Part shown: positions 44,829 through 53,861 of the stretch, piece by piece
Position numbering within the stretch: the first letter of the stretch is position 1
Layout: every line of letters starts with the position of its first letter
Source: Telluria aromaticivorans
Lineage (GTDB): Bacteria > Pseudomonadota > Gammaproteobacteria > Burkholderiales > Burkholderiaceae_D
DNA length: 64,000 nucleotides
Direction: 5' to 3'
Assembly: GCF_013003915.1 (NCBI RefSeq)
Contig: NZ_JABAIV010000005.1
Coordinates: 299,266 to 363,265 of the forward strand
Translations under genes and position numbers: made by a program
The notes under the pieces: model-generated
Database searches by the model: none
Told to the model about the DNA's origin: nothing
What the model saw: only the letters and a program-made list of their open reading frames with translations

Positions 44829-45758
44829 ATGAGCACAGCAATCTACAGCCACCCCGACTGCTTGCGGCACGAGATGGGCGACTGGCACCCCGAATCGCCG
44901 GCGCGCCTGCAGGCGATCGACGACCAGCTGATCTCGGCCCGCCTGGACGGCCTGCTGGAACAGCGCAGCGCGCCGCTGGCCGACATGAGCGACATCCTGC
45001 GCAACCACACGCCGGGCGCAGTGGCGCTGGTGCGCGACAACGTGCCGCTCGAAGGCGACTACTATCCGCTCGATGGCGACACCATCCTCTGCCACCACAG
45101 CTACCAGGCGGCCCTGCGCGCGGCCGGCGCGGCAGTGGCGGCGACCGACGCCGTGATCCTTGGTGAAGTCGACAACGCCTTCTGCTCGGTACGCCCGCCG
45201 GGGCACCACGCCACGCCCACCGAGCCGATGGGGTTCTGCTTCTTCAATAACGTCGCGATCGCGGCGCGCCATGCGATGGAAGTGCACGGGCTGGAGCGCG
45301 TAGCCATCGTCGACTTCGACGTCCACCACGGGAACGGCACGGCGGATGCCTTCCGCAACGACCCGCGCGTGCTGATGGTGAGCCTGTTCCAGCATCCTTT
45401 CTACCCGTATTGCGACCCTGAGCCGATCACCGCCACCAGCGTCAACGTGCCGGTGCCGGCGCTGTGCGATGGCGAGGCGGTGCGCAAGCTGGTGACGGAG
45501 CTGTGGCTGCCCGCGCTGCATGCGCACAAGCCGCAGATGATCTTCGTCTCGGCCGGATTCGACGGCCACCGCGAGGACGACATGGGCGGTATCGGCCTGG
45601 TCGAGGCCGACTACGCCTGGATCACGCGCCAGGTGATGGGCATCGCCAAACAGTATGCACAGGGCCGCATCGTCAGCTGCCTCGAGGGTGGGTATGCGCT
45701 GTCGGCGCTGGGGCGGAGCGTGGTGGCGCATTTGAAGGTGCTGGCGGAGCTCGAATAG
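44829..45758 (+). CDS. Histone deacetylase-like amidohydrolase
   Basis: A 309-residue class II HDAC/acetoin utilisation-like zinc hydrolase. The active-site motifs are RPPGHHATPTEPMGFCFFNN, then AIVDFDVHHGNGTADAF, with zinc ligands Asp and His, and SAGFDGHREDDMGG with the third ligand Asp. The C-terminal CLEGGYALSALGRSV closes the pocket. Bacterial members act on acetylated small molecules such as polyamines as well as acetyl-lysine, so the substrate is open. It is divergent from moxR; ATG 44829 gives the conserved TAIYSHPDC start. Confidence 0.93.
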   Translation: MSTAIYSHPDCLRHEMGDWHPESPARLQAIDDQLISARLDGLLEQRSAPLADMSDILRNHTPGAVALVRDNVPLEGDYYPLDGDTILCHHSYQAALRAAGAAVAATDAVILGEVDNAFCSVRPPGHHATPTEPMGFCFFNNVAIAARHAMEVHGLERVAIVDFDVHHGNGTADAFRNDPRVLMVSLFQHPFYPYCDPEPITATSVNVPVPALCDGEAVRKLVTELWLPALHAHKPQMIFVSAGFDGHREDDMGGIGLVEADYAWITRQVMGIAKQYAQGRIVSCLEGGYALSALGRSVVAHLKVLAELE

Positions 45759-45776
45759 GGATTGGGCTGCGCGATG

Positions 45777-45892
45777 GACTTGGACCCCGGCCTTCGCCGG
45801 GATGACGAGCAAGGGCAGCCGAACATAGCAAACGCTTTTTTTCATTTCCAGCTTCAAAACCGTCGTTCCGGCGCAGGCCGGAACCTGAGTTC
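45777..45892. repeat. Inverted pair of CCGG-type REP-like elements
   Basis: A CCCCGGCCTTCGCCGGGATG arm (45777-45812) and an inverted CGTTCCGGCGCAGGCCGG arm (45855-45892), separated by about 40 bp, in the gap after the HDAC-like gene. Confidence 0.65.
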
Positions 45893-46024
45893 ACGACGCG
45901 CAGCCTCAGCGCGGAACGCAGCCCCCATCCTCCCGATCTAACCCTTCCTTGGATACTTCGCCCCGGTGCGGCCGTGTGGTTCGACGCGCCCGTACTCGGC
46001 GACACCAATAACAGGGAGACAACC

Positions 46025-46900
46025 GTGAGAGCTATCCGCAGCTTCTGCGCGCTATGCCTGTTCCTCGCTTCCAGCCTGGCAGCCGCGGCCAACTACACCC
46101 TCTGGATCAACGGCCGCACCGGCGGCGGGGCGATCGGCAACTACAGCGACTTCAACTACTGGGGACCATCCACGGTCGCAGCCGGCGTCAACAAGAAGGC
46201 CGTCGACTGGGACGGCCGCAACAGCATCGCCACGCAAAACGGCAAGGTCCGCGACGCCCTCGACTGCTTCTGTACCGGCACCAACTGGTGCTATATCGTC
46301 ACCCACAGCGCGGGCGACCTGATGATGGGCTATACGCTGGCCAATTACGGCGGCTCGCAGCGCCTGAAGAAGAACGCGAGCCCGGCAACTGGTGGCGTGT
46401 GCGGCAACAGCGACGGCAGCTCGCAGCTAGGGTGGAACATCAAGTGGGTGCGCGCCGCCTCCGGCGCGGCCGGCGGCTCGGAACTGTCCGACGCCGGTTC
46501 CTGGACCACCTCCGAACCGCTGGTGCAGGACCTCAAGACCTCCACCGCGCGCGCCATGTACAACCACAACACCACGCGCAACGTCTGGTTCTACATGTAT
46601 GCGGCAGCCAGGGGCACGGCCTACTCGGCGCTGCTGCCGGGGCAGGACGACGAGGTCGTGGCCTACCACAGCACCGGCGGCGTTTCCGGCAGTTCGGGCA
46701 GCTCCTGCTGCAACCCGGGCGACTGGTTCTGCAACGACCTGACCTTCGGCACGGCGGCCAACCAGGGCGGGCGCGCCAAGTGGGGCTGGCACTCGGTGGT
46801 GTTTCGCGACGACGTCGAGAACTACAACCACTATGCCGGCGGCAGCTGGGGCGGCATCGTCGGCGTGGTGCGCAGCGCGGTGGTGAATACGGCCCTCTGA
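46025..46900 (+). CDS. Secreted hydrolase-like protein, tandem copy 1
   Basis: A 291-residue exported protein that I cannot place in a named family. A GTG start at 46025 with GGGAG 8 nt upstream gives a signal peptide ending at LAAAA-NYTLW (about residue 22). The mature part begins NYTLWINGRTGGGAIGNY and contains DCFCTGTNWCYIVTHSAGD. The THSAGD stretch after a hydrophobic strand looks like a serine-hydrolase nucleophile elbow. Six or more cysteines suggest disulfides. A His in GWHSVVFRDD and Asp/Glu residues could complete a triad. It is about 84% identical by eye to the copy at 47029. Function is unknown. Confidence 0.75.
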   Translation: MRAIRSFCALCLFLASSLAAAANYTLWINGRTGGGAIGNYSDFNYWGPSTVAAGVNKKAVDWDGRNSIATQNGKVRDALDCFCTGTNWCYIVTHSAGDLMMGYTLANYGGSQRLKKNASPATGGVCGNSDGSSQLGWNIKWVRAASGAAGGSELSDAGSWTTSEPLVQDLKTSTARAMYNHNTTRNVWFYMYAAARGTAYSALLPGQDDEVVAYHSTGGVSGSSGSSCCNPGDWFCNDLTFGTAANQGGRAKWGWHSVVFRDDVENYNHYAGGSWGGIVGVVRSAVVNTAL

Positions 46901-47028
46901 GCGGTCCGATCCAATAAAGCGACAGTGCAATCCTTTTCAATTGTGCAAATTGACACGCGTAAATGTCAGGCATAGAGTCGAACTCAGCCGTACAGTCGGC
47001 TGACAACGACGACAAAAGGAGAAAGACA

Positions 47029-47904
47029 GTGAGACAAATACGCATCATCTGCGCGCTGTGCCTGTTACTCGCGTCAAGCCTGGCATCCGCCGCCAACTAC
47101 ACCCTCTGGATCAATGGCCGCACCGGCGGTGGGGCCATCGGCAACTACAACGACTTCGCCTACTGGGGGCCGTCCTCGACTGCGGCGGGCATCAACAAGA
47201 AGGCCGTCAACTGGGACGGCCGCAGCAGCATCGCCTCGCAAAGCGGCAAGGTGCGCGATGCACTCGACTGCTTCTGCACCGGCACCAACTGGTGCTATGT
47301 GGTCACCCACAGCGCCGGCGACCTGATGATGGGCTATACCCTGGCCAATTACGGCGGCTCGGCGCGCCTGAAGAAGAACGCCAGCGCCAACACGGCCGGC
47401 GTATGCGGCAACAGCGACGGCAGCTCGCAGACCGGCTGGAACATCAAGTGGGTGCGCGCCGCATCGGGTGCGGGCGGCGGCTCGGAACTGTCCGACGCCG
47501 GTTCCTGGACCACCTCGGAGCCGCTGGTGCAGGACCTCAAGACGTCGACAGCGCGCGCCATGTACAACCACAACACCACGCGTAACGTCTGGTTCTACAT
47601 GTACGCGGGCGCGAAGGGCACCGCCTATTCGGGCATCCTGCCAGGCCAGGACGACGAGGCCGTGGCCTACCACAGCACCGGCGGCGTGGCGGGCAGTTCC
47701 GGCGGCTCCTACTGCAATCCGAGCGACTGGTTCTGCAACGACCTCGCGCTCGGCACCGCGGCCAACGAGGGCGGCAGCGCCAAGTGGAGCTATCACTCGG
47801 TGATCTTCCGCGACGACAGCGAGGCCTACAACCACTACGCCAACGGCAATTGGGGCGGCATCGTGGGGGTCGTGCGCAACGCCGTGGTGAACAGTGCCTT
47901 CTAG
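47029..47904 (+). CDS. Secreted hydrolase-like protein, tandem copy 2
   Basis: A 291-residue paralogue of the preceding gene with the same GTG start type (AAAGGAG 9 nt upstream), signal peptide (LLLASSLASA-ANYTL) and THSAGDLMMGY motif. The middle block from SELSDAGSWTTSEPL to VWFYMYA is nearly invariant between the copies. Differences concentrate around residues 45-60, 112-120 and the CNPSDWFC loop, where copy 1 has an extra Cys (SSCCNPG against GSYCNPS). It has its own 128-bp upstream spacer, so it can be expressed separately. The end overlaps the next gene by 11 bp. Confidence 0.75.
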   Translation: MRQIRIICALCLLLASSLASAANYTLWINGRTGGGAIGNYNDFAYWGPSSTAAGINKKAVNWDGRSSIASQSGKVRDALDCFCTGTNWCYVVTHSAGDLMMGYTLANYGGSARLKKNASANTAGVCGNSDGSSQTGWNIKWVRAASGAGGGSELSDAGSWTTSEPLVQDLKTSTARAMYNHNTTRNVWFYMYAGAKGTAYSGILPGQDDEAVAYHSTGGVAGSSGGSYCNPSDWFCNDLALGTAANEGGSAKWSYHSVIFRDDSEAYNHYANGNWGGIVGVVRNAVVNSAF

Positions 47905-49162
47905 GCAGACACCTGCTGCGCCACGCGGCTGGCGCCGCTACGCCTTGCCCCTTGGGCTCGGTGTGGCGGCGCTGGCCGCGCTCGGGCTCTGGATGAAAGG
48001 CGGCGCGGAACAGGCGGCTTCCACCGTAGCCTCCGCGCCGCCGCCCGCCGGCCCCCAGTTCTTCGGCCAGGTCGGGGGCAACGAAGGCCTGGCGATCCCG
48101 AACGACCGCGCCGAGCGCCGCCGCCAGCTGGTCGAGCACGTCCAGCTCACCGACCACACCTATTGCAGCTACCGCGAAGGCAGCAAATACCCGATGGAGT
48201 CGCGCCCGGCCGCGCACAACCCCGACCAGCTGCACCCGAACCAGCCGATCGCCGAGATGCACCCGATGCGGGTCGAGGGCGGGGCTACCTCCGCCACGGT
48301 GCTGCTGCAGACTTCGCAATCCCATGTCTACCTGGCCGCCGGCGAATCCGCCGCGTTCTCGCTGCGGGCAGTGAATGCGCAGGGCGAAACCGTGCCGCTG
48401 GTGGTCACGCGCGCGGTGGCCCAGGGCATGACTTACGGCGCCAGCCGTGCCACCGGGCAGGTGGCGCTGGCCTTTGCTGACGACGGCGCCGGTGCCGACC
48501 CGGTCTCCGGCGACAATGCCTTCGCCGGCGTGCTGTCGCCGGCGCAGACCGGGCTGGCGGGCTTTCACGGCACCATTCGCACCGAGGTGCGCTACACCGC
48601 CGGAGGGCGCAATGGCTTCGCGCTGTTCGACGTGGTGTACACGCCGACCCTGCCGGCCACCTGGAGCGGGCAGGTGCGCGAAGCGGTCGAGAACGGGTCG
48701 CTGAATTTCTACCTGCGCCTCGATGTACGCCAGCCTGGCCGCTATGTGGTCACCGGGCGGGTTGACGATGCGCGTGGCCGGCCGTTCGCGGTGGCGACCT
48801 ACAACGAGGTGCTCGAGACCGGGCCGCGCGAGATCAGGCTGGCGGTGTTTGGCAAGCTGATGACGGACGAAACGCCGGCCTTGCCCTTGACCTTGCGCGA
48901 CGTCGACGGCTACCTGCTGCGCGAGAACGTCGATCCGGACCGCCTGTTGATGCCGCGCCTGGCGGGGCGGGTGGTTGCCAGCCGCACGAAGTCGATGAAC
49001 GGGGTGTCGAACGCGGAGTGGCAGAGCGAGGAACGGGACCGCTATCTGGCCGAATATGCGAAGGACCGTAACATGGCGCGCGAGCGCCTGGCGGCCTTCG
49101 AGCCGGGCCAGCCACTGCCGCCCAGTGCCTGTGCCCAGCCGGGAGCCCCGACGCGGCCTTAG
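47894..49162 (+). CDS. Membrane-anchored beta-rich protein, partner of the secreted hydrolase pair
   Basis: A 422-residue protein with a basic N-terminus and a single transmembrane helix (YALPLGLGVAALAALGLW, residues 16-33) placing the rest in the periplasm. The body is rich in predicted beta strands (EVRYTAGGRNGFALFDVVYT, YLRLDVRQPGRYVVTGRV), reminiscent of choice-of-anchor or Ig-like domains. There are few cysteines. GTG 47894 lies inside the stop region of the upstream paralogue, implying translational coupling. Position after a secreted hydrolase recalls lipase-foldase pairs, but the fold looks different from the helical Lif proteins. A dedicated chaperone or inhibitor role is a hypothesis. 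Confidence 0.7.
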   Translation: MPSRQTPAAPRGWRRYALPLGLGVAALAALGLWMKGGAEQAASTVASAPPPAGPQFFGQVGGNEGLAIPNDRAERRRQLVEHVQLTDHTYCSYREGSKYPMESRPAAHNPDQLHPNQPIAEMHPMRVEGGATSATVLLQTSQSHVYLAAGESAAFSLRAVNAQGETVPLVVTRAVAQGMTYGASRATGQVALAFADDGAGADPVSGDNAFAGVLSPAQTGLAGFHGTIRTEVRYTAGGRNGFALFDVVYTPTLPATWSGQVREAVENGSLNFYLRLDVRQPGRYVVTGRVDDARGRPFAVATYNEVLETGPREIRLAVFGKLMTDETPALPLTLRDVDGYLLRENVDPDRLLMPRLAGRVVASRTKSMNGVSNAEWQSEERDRYLAEYAKDRNMARERLAAFEPGQPLPPSACAQPGAPTRP

Positions 49163-49165
49163 ACT

Positions 49166-49288
49166 TTAGACCGGCAGCAGCGGGAAGCGGTCGACGAAGC
49201 AGGCGGCGCCGATGACGCCGCACAGCATGCCGAATGCAAACCAGCGTGCCAGCGACTTGTTCGGGACCTTATGGGTGATGATGCGCAT
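49166..49288 (-). CDS. Predicted 40-residue membrane peptide
   Basis: A short frame with GGAGA 8 nt upstream of ATG 49288. It encodes a basic N-terminus (MRIITHKVPNKSLAR), one hydrophobic segment (WFAFGMLCGVIGAACFV) and a short tail. It is convergent with the gene ending at 49162. The good ribosome binding site and single transmembrane helix support a real small protein. No family is recognised. Confidence 0.5.
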   Translation of the reverse strand: MRIITHKVPNKSLARWFAFGMLCGVIGAACFVDRFPLLPV

Positions 49289-49454
49289 GTAATTCTCCGG
49301 ATTGCAGGCAGGGACGAGAACCACAAGTGTGCGCCGGTCAAGATCAAATGCGTTGCATTGCATCAACAGACTGGCCAGAACGGCTGGTCTGTTGCTTCGA
49401 TGCCGCAGCACCAGCGTAAAATAGCGCCCTGATTGAAGATTGAGAGAATAGAGC

Positions 49455-50402
49455 ATGTCGATACAATGGTTCCCGGGGCACATGAATGCGGCCAAGAAGG
49501 AAGCCGCCGAGCAGATGGAGAACATCGATCTGGTGATCGAAGTCCTCGACGCCCGCCTGCCGGAGGCGAGCTGCAACCCGCTGGTGGACCAGTTGCGTAA
49601 TTTCCGCCAGCGCCCCTGCCTGAAAATCCTGAACAAGACCGACCTGGCAGACCCGGTCGCGACCGCCGCGTGGAAAGCGTTCTACGAGGCGCGCAAGGGC
49701 GTGACCGCTTACCCGATGACGACCAAGAAAGCGGCGGATGTCGCGCGCATCCCCGACCTGGCCCTGTCGCTGGCGCCGCACCGCGGCGTGCCGACCAAGC
49801 CGCTGCGCATCATGATCATGGGGATTCCGAACGTCGGCAAGTCCACCCTGATGAACGCGCTGCTGAAGAAACGCGTGGCCAAGGTCGGCGACGAACCGGC
49901 CGTGACCAAGGTCCAGCAAAAGCTCTACCTCGGCAAGCACACCGTGCTGGTCGACACTCCCGGCATGCTGTGGCCGAAGATCGCTATGGCCAGCGACGGC
50001 CTGATGCTCGCCGCGAGCCATGCGATCGGCACCAACGCGCTGATCGAGGAAGAAGTGGCCGAATACCTGGGCAACCTGCTGCTGGAGCGCTACCCGCAAC
50101 TGTTGACCGCCCGCTACGGCTTCAAGACCGACGGGATGGACGGCGTCTCGGTGATCGAAGGTGTGGCGGCGCGCCGCGGCTTCCGCGTGCGCGGCGGCGA
50201 ATTCGACTACGAAAAAGGTGCGCACACGCTGCTGCAGGACTACCGCACCGGCGCGCTGGGGCGGATCAGCCTCGAGACGCCGGAAAGCCGGGCGGCGGCG
50301 CTGGCGCAGCATGCCGCTGAAGTCGCGGAGAAGGCACGTCTGGCGGAAGAGAAGGCGGCCAAGAAGGCGGAAGAGGCTGCGCGCGGCAAGCGCGGCACGT
50401 AA
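49455..50402 (+). CDS. ylqF: Ribosome biogenesis GTPase YlqF
   Basis: A 315-residue circularly permuted GTPase of the YlqF/RbgA family, which acts in late 50S assembly. The permuted order is visible: G4 LNKTDLAD (about residue 57) comes before G1 GIPNVGKSTLMNAL (about 121) and G3 DTPGMLWPK (about 172). The N-terminal IQWFPGHMNAAKKEAAEQME is diagnostic. The tail (residues 270-315) is an Ala/Glu/Lys-rich coiled coil. A start ATG 49455 follows a GAGAG-like site. Confidence 0.95.
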   Translation: MSIQWFPGHMNAAKKEAAEQMENIDLVIEVLDARLPEASCNPLVDQLRNFRQRPCLKILNKTDLADPVATAAWKAFYEARKGVTAYPMTTKKAADVARIPDLALSLAPHRGVPTKPLRIMIMGIPNVGKSTLMNALLKKRVAKVGDEPAVTKVQQKLYLGKHTVLVDTPGMLWPKIAMASDGLMLAASHAIGTNALIEEEVAEYLGNLLLERYPQLLTARYGFKTDGMDGVSVIEGVAARRGFRVRGGEFDYEKGAHTLLQDYRTGALGRISLETPESRAAALAQHAAEVAEKARLAEEKAAKKAEEAARGKRGT

Positions 50403-50421
50403 CGCCACCGGTTTTGCCTTT

Positions 50422-50531
50422 GTAGGGTGGGCGGGTCTCCCGCCCACGCGGTGATAGTTAGCGGGTGAACTGACGCACGGGCAGCATTGCCATGATTTGA
50501 ACGCGCGGGCGGGAAGACCCGCCCACCCTAC
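50422..50531. repeat. 110-bp REP doublet (copy 2)
   Basis: Same length and layout as the copy at 23030 but inverted: GTAGGGTGGGCGGG hairpin, then GCGGTGATAGTTAGC, a variable middle, then GAACGCGCGGGCGGG and the mirrored hairpin ending CCACCCTAC. Confidence 0.85.
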
Positions 50532-50578
50532 CAAACCCCATCAGCGTGCCCATCCCGCGCGCCAGTCCCATTGACCGA

Positions 50579-51505
50579 TCAGCGTACGACCACACCGCGC
50601 GCCAGTTCCATCAACCCGAACAGCCGCGCGCAACGCATCCACGCCAGCGCCAGCACCGCCAGTTGCGCCAGCAGCAGCCCGCCCACCAGGCTGGCCGCAC
50701 CCAGCGCCGGCACATTCAGGCGCGCCACCGCCAGCGCGCCGGCCAATCCCAGCCCCACCACCGTCACCCCGACATAGAAGCCGAGCGTCGCGAGCGGCCG
50801 TCGCGCCAGCACGCGCAGTCCATCGCGCCAGGCCAGCACCGCCGACTTGCGGCGCCGGTCCAGCGCCAGCACCGCGCGCCCGGCGTCGAGCGTGGCATGG
50901 GCCAGCAGCACCAGCAGGCCGGCGATGACCGCGGCGGCAAGCTGCGCATTCCCCGCCGAGGATTCCAGCACCGCGCTAGCAGCATGCTCGTCCGCCGCAC
51001 CGACCGCGATCGAGGCCAGGAAAGCGGCCATCCCAAGCGGCACCACCGCCCACAGCATCATGCGCAGCAGGCGGCCATATTCGTGCACGCCGCCGGCAGC
51101 CAGCGCCGCGAAGCCGATCGGGGCCGGGGCCCGCGCCGCGGTGATGGCCGCGCCGGTGAGCAGCGGCGACAGCAGCAGCGTCATCACCAGCGCCACCAGG
51201 CTGCCGCCGGCCAGGGCCGAGGCATGCTGGCCGTGCAGGCTCAGGACGTCGGAGATGGCGACCAGGTCGAGCCGCCGCGCCAAAGCCGGGGCGTGCACCG
51301 AGCGGTCGAAGGCGGCGCCCAGCATCCGCCATACCGGCAGCGCGGCCACCATGGCCGGCAGCAGCAAGGCCAGCAGCCAGAGCAGCATCAGGCGCCATTG
51401 CAGGGCAGGCCGGAGGGCGCGCAGCAAGCCATGTTGGACAGGGGCGGCGCGCGGCGCAGCAGCTTGCAGCGTCGGCGCTGCAACAGGAGCGTTCATGGTC
51501 GTCAT
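50579..51505 (-). CDS. Polytopic membrane protein coupled to M1 peptidase gene
   Basis: A 308-residue Ala/Leu-rich integral membrane protein with about six hydrophobic segments (near residues 38-60, 100-125, 150-170, 188-208, 240-262 and 270-295). No family motif is recognised. Its ATG overlaps the stop of the M1 peptidase gene (ATGA), so the two are coupled. Possible roles include anchoring or export of a partner, but the sequence gives no direct evidence. Confidence 0.75.
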   Translation of the reverse strand: MTTMNAPVAAPTLQAAAPRAAPVQHGLLRALRPALQWRLMLLWLLALLLPAMVAALPVWRMLGAAFDRSVHAPALARRLDLVAISDVLSLHGQHASALAGGSLVALVMTLLLSPLLTGAAITAARAPAPIGFAALAAGGVHEYGRLLRMMLWAVVPLGMAAFLASIAVGAADEHAASAVLESSAGNAQLAAAVIAGLLVLLAHATLDAGRAVLALDRRRKSAVLAWRDGLRVLARRPLATLGFYVGVTVVGLGLAGALAVARLNVPALGAASLVGGLLLAQLAVLALAWMRCARLFGLMELARGVVVR

Positions 51506-53727
51506 ACGGTGGCGATGAAGGACAGGATGAGTTGGTAAAGGGCCGCAGCTTCGCTGCCCCAGCGGGTCGATGCGCTGCCGTCAGGCTTCATGGTGCGGCT
51601 GTCGTCGAGCTTGTTCACGTCGAGGTAATGGTTGCGGCGCGGATCGAGTTCGGCCGATACCGCACGCGCGGTCCTGGTCCAGCTGAAGGTGCGCCACTTT
51701 TCATCGGCGTGCCAATCCACGGTCTCGCTGCTGCCGTCCTCGAATTTCACGAGCAGCGTCTGCGGCACGCTGGCGCCTTCGCGGCGCACCGTCACCTGGG
51801 TGTGCCAGGGGAAGGGGCCGGTCCCCTTTTTCGCTGCCGGATTCGCTTTTTCCCATTGTTTGCGGATCTCCGCGATGCGTTTGTCCAGCGCCGCCCCGGT
51901 CTCCCCGATGCGCTTGCCATCCACGAGGCGGGTACCCGCCAGCGGCAGCGCTTCGTCGCTCGACAGCTCGGACACGCGGTCATCGACGCGCGAAGTCGCA
52001 TACACCTGCTTGGCGAAGACGTCCTCCACCGCCGCACGGGCGCCGCTGCCATCGGCCAGCGCCTCGCGGAAGTCGGCAATGCTCGGGTGGCGGAACTGCC
52101 AGCGGCGGTAGTACTCCTTGAAGCCGCGCTCCATCGCGGCGCTGCCGATGCGCGCCTCCAGGTCGCGTAGTACGGTGGCGCTGCGGGTGTAGACCGGGCC
52201 GATGCCCTGCAGGCGCCGCCAGGCGTTCTGGCCTGGCGCGTCGGCCGGCTTGTCGCGCGGCGAAGCCATGCGCAGGGTGTCGAAGGCCGCGAAGGCGGGT
52301 GCCACGCCGATGCCTTGCAAGAACTGCGGCAGCGGGTGCACCTGCTGGCCGCGCTCGCGCAGCATGCGGGTGTCCCAGTATTCGTTCAGGCCCTCGTCGA
52401 GCATCGGTTCCTCGAACTCGTTGTTGGCGAGGATGCCGTAGAAATAGCCGTGGCCGAATTCGTGGATGGTCACGCCGTCCAGCTCATACTCGGCCAGCGA
52501 CTTGGCCGGCACCTCGGCATAGCCCGAGGCGGTGATGAAAGTCGGGTATTCCATGCCGCCTGCTTCCTGCGCGTTAAATGGCGGGATCACAACGGTGAGC
52601 GTGCGGTAAGGGTAGGGGCCGAGCGTGCGCGAGAACCAGGCCAGCGCATCCCTGGCGGCCTTCATCGCCGGCTTTGCGCTGGCTGCGTATTCGAGGGGGT
52701 AGAGCACCCGGACGGTCACGGGCGGGCTGCCCGGGCCGTTCCAGGTCTCGACCAGCGGGGCAGCCGAGCGCTTGTCGGCGGTCCAGGCGAAATCGTGCAC
52801 GTCGTGCTGCACGTAGCGGTGGGTGAGCTGTCCGTTCTTTTCGGCGGGCGCGCCCTGCAGTTCGCCGGTGGCGCCGACCGTATAGCCCTTCGGCACGGTC
52901 AGGCTGACGTCGTAGCTGCCGAAGTCGGCGTAGAACTCCGAATCCATGTGGAATTCGTGCGCGTTCCAGCGCGGCGCCGTGGCCCCGCGTTCGCCCGGCA
53001 GTTCCAGTACCGCGATCTTGGGGAACCACTGCGCCACCAGGTGGAAGCTGTCGAAATAGCCGGTGCGCGCGGTCACGCGCGGCAGCTGGGTGGTGAAGGC
53101 CATGTCGAACGTGGTGGTCGCACCCGGCGCCACCGCCTGCGGCAGGTCGAAGCGCGCCACCGTGTGGTCGGTGGGCGGGCCATTGTCGGGCTGGACGAAA
53201 TGCCATGCGACCTGCGCGCCGCCTTGCGTCACGCTGCGCAGGGCGATGTGGCCCCATTTGCCGTCGCCGTCGCCGTCGCCGTCGCCACTGCCCTGGCCGC
53301 TGCGGAAGCGTTCGCCGCGCTGGCGCTGCTCGGTATGAAAGGTGCTGCCTTCGCCCTCGAAGGCATTCATGTAGAGGTGGACGTAGACGCTGCGCACCGG
53401 GACCGCGCTGCGGTTGCGCCAGCTGAGCTGCTGGCGGCCGGTGACCACGTGTTTCACCGGGTCGAGCGTCGCTTCGATACGGTAGTTCGCCACACGGTCG
53501 GATAGCGTGGCGTGGGTTGCGGTACGCATCCCGCCCCAGGCATCCGGCCTGCTGGGCACCGTGACCGCGGCGGCGTCCGGCGCCGCCAGTGCGATGCCGT
53601 CCAGCGACGGCGGCACGGCGGCTGCCGGCATGTCGGCTTGCGCGAACCAGGCGCCGGCGCCGCCGATGGCAAGCAGCGCAGCCAGGACGGCCGTGCGCAG
53701 GCCTCTATGTTTTCCTTGTCGATGCAT
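51502..53727 (-). CDS. M1 family zinc metallopeptidase
   Basis: A 741-residue gluzincin aminopeptidase-like protein. The N-terminal hydrophobic segment (residues 10-30) is a signal or anchor. The exopeptidase-type motif appears as GGMEYPTF (about residue 390), and zinc ligands are His422 and His426 in HEFGH with Glu445 nineteen residues later (DEGLNEYWD). A Gly-Asp repeat (GSGDGDGDGDGKWG, about residue 146) is encoded by a GTCGCC microsatellite at about 53263-53286 and could vary in length. AAGGAG precedes ATG 53727. It is the first gene of a pair with the membrane protein at 50579. Confidence 0.9.
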   Translation of the reverse strand: MHRQGKHRGLRTAVLAALLAIGGAGAWFAQADMPAAAVPPSLDGIALAAPDAAAVTVPSRPDAWGGMRTATHATLSDRVANYRIEATLDPVKHVVTGRQQLSWRNRSAVPVRSVYVHLYMNAFEGEGSTFHTEQRQRGERFRSGQGSGDGDGDGDGKWGHIALRSVTQGGAQVAWHFVQPDNGPPTDHTVARFDLPQAVAPGATTTFDMAFTTQLPRVTARTGYFDSFHLVAQWFPKIAVLELPGERGATAPRWNAHEFHMDSEFYADFGSYDVSLTVPKGYTVGATGELQGAPAEKNGQLTHRYVQHDVHDFAWTADKRSAAPLVETWNGPGSPPVTVRVLYPLEYAASAKPAMKAARDALAWFSRTLGPYPYRTLTVVIPPFNAQEAGGMEYPTFITASGYAEVPAKSLAEYELDGVTIHEFGHGYFYGILANNEFEEPMLDEGLNEYWDTRMLRERGQQVHPLPQFLQGIGVAPAFAAFDTLRMASPRDKPADAPGQNAWRRLQGIGPVYTRSATVLRDLEARIGSAAMERGFKEYYRRWQFRHPSIADFREALADGSGARAAVEDVFAKQVYATSRVDDRVSELSSDEALPLAGTRLVDGKRIGETGAALDKRIAEIRKQWEKANPAAKKGTGPFPWHTQVTVRREGASVPQTLLVKFEDGSSETVDWHADEKWRTFSWTRTARAVSAELDPRRNHYLDVNKLDDSRTMKPDGSASTRWGSEAAALYQLILSFIATV

Positions 53728-53861
53728 GCAGGACTCCTTGTCGATGTTGTTCTTGTACTGGCTCGACTATATCCAGACGATGGTCGAAAGGCCAAGCTTT
53801 TGCGACAGGACGGCCAAAGTGCCGACAGGAGCGCCCAAGCGCGGCCCAGGGCTTGTCAGGT

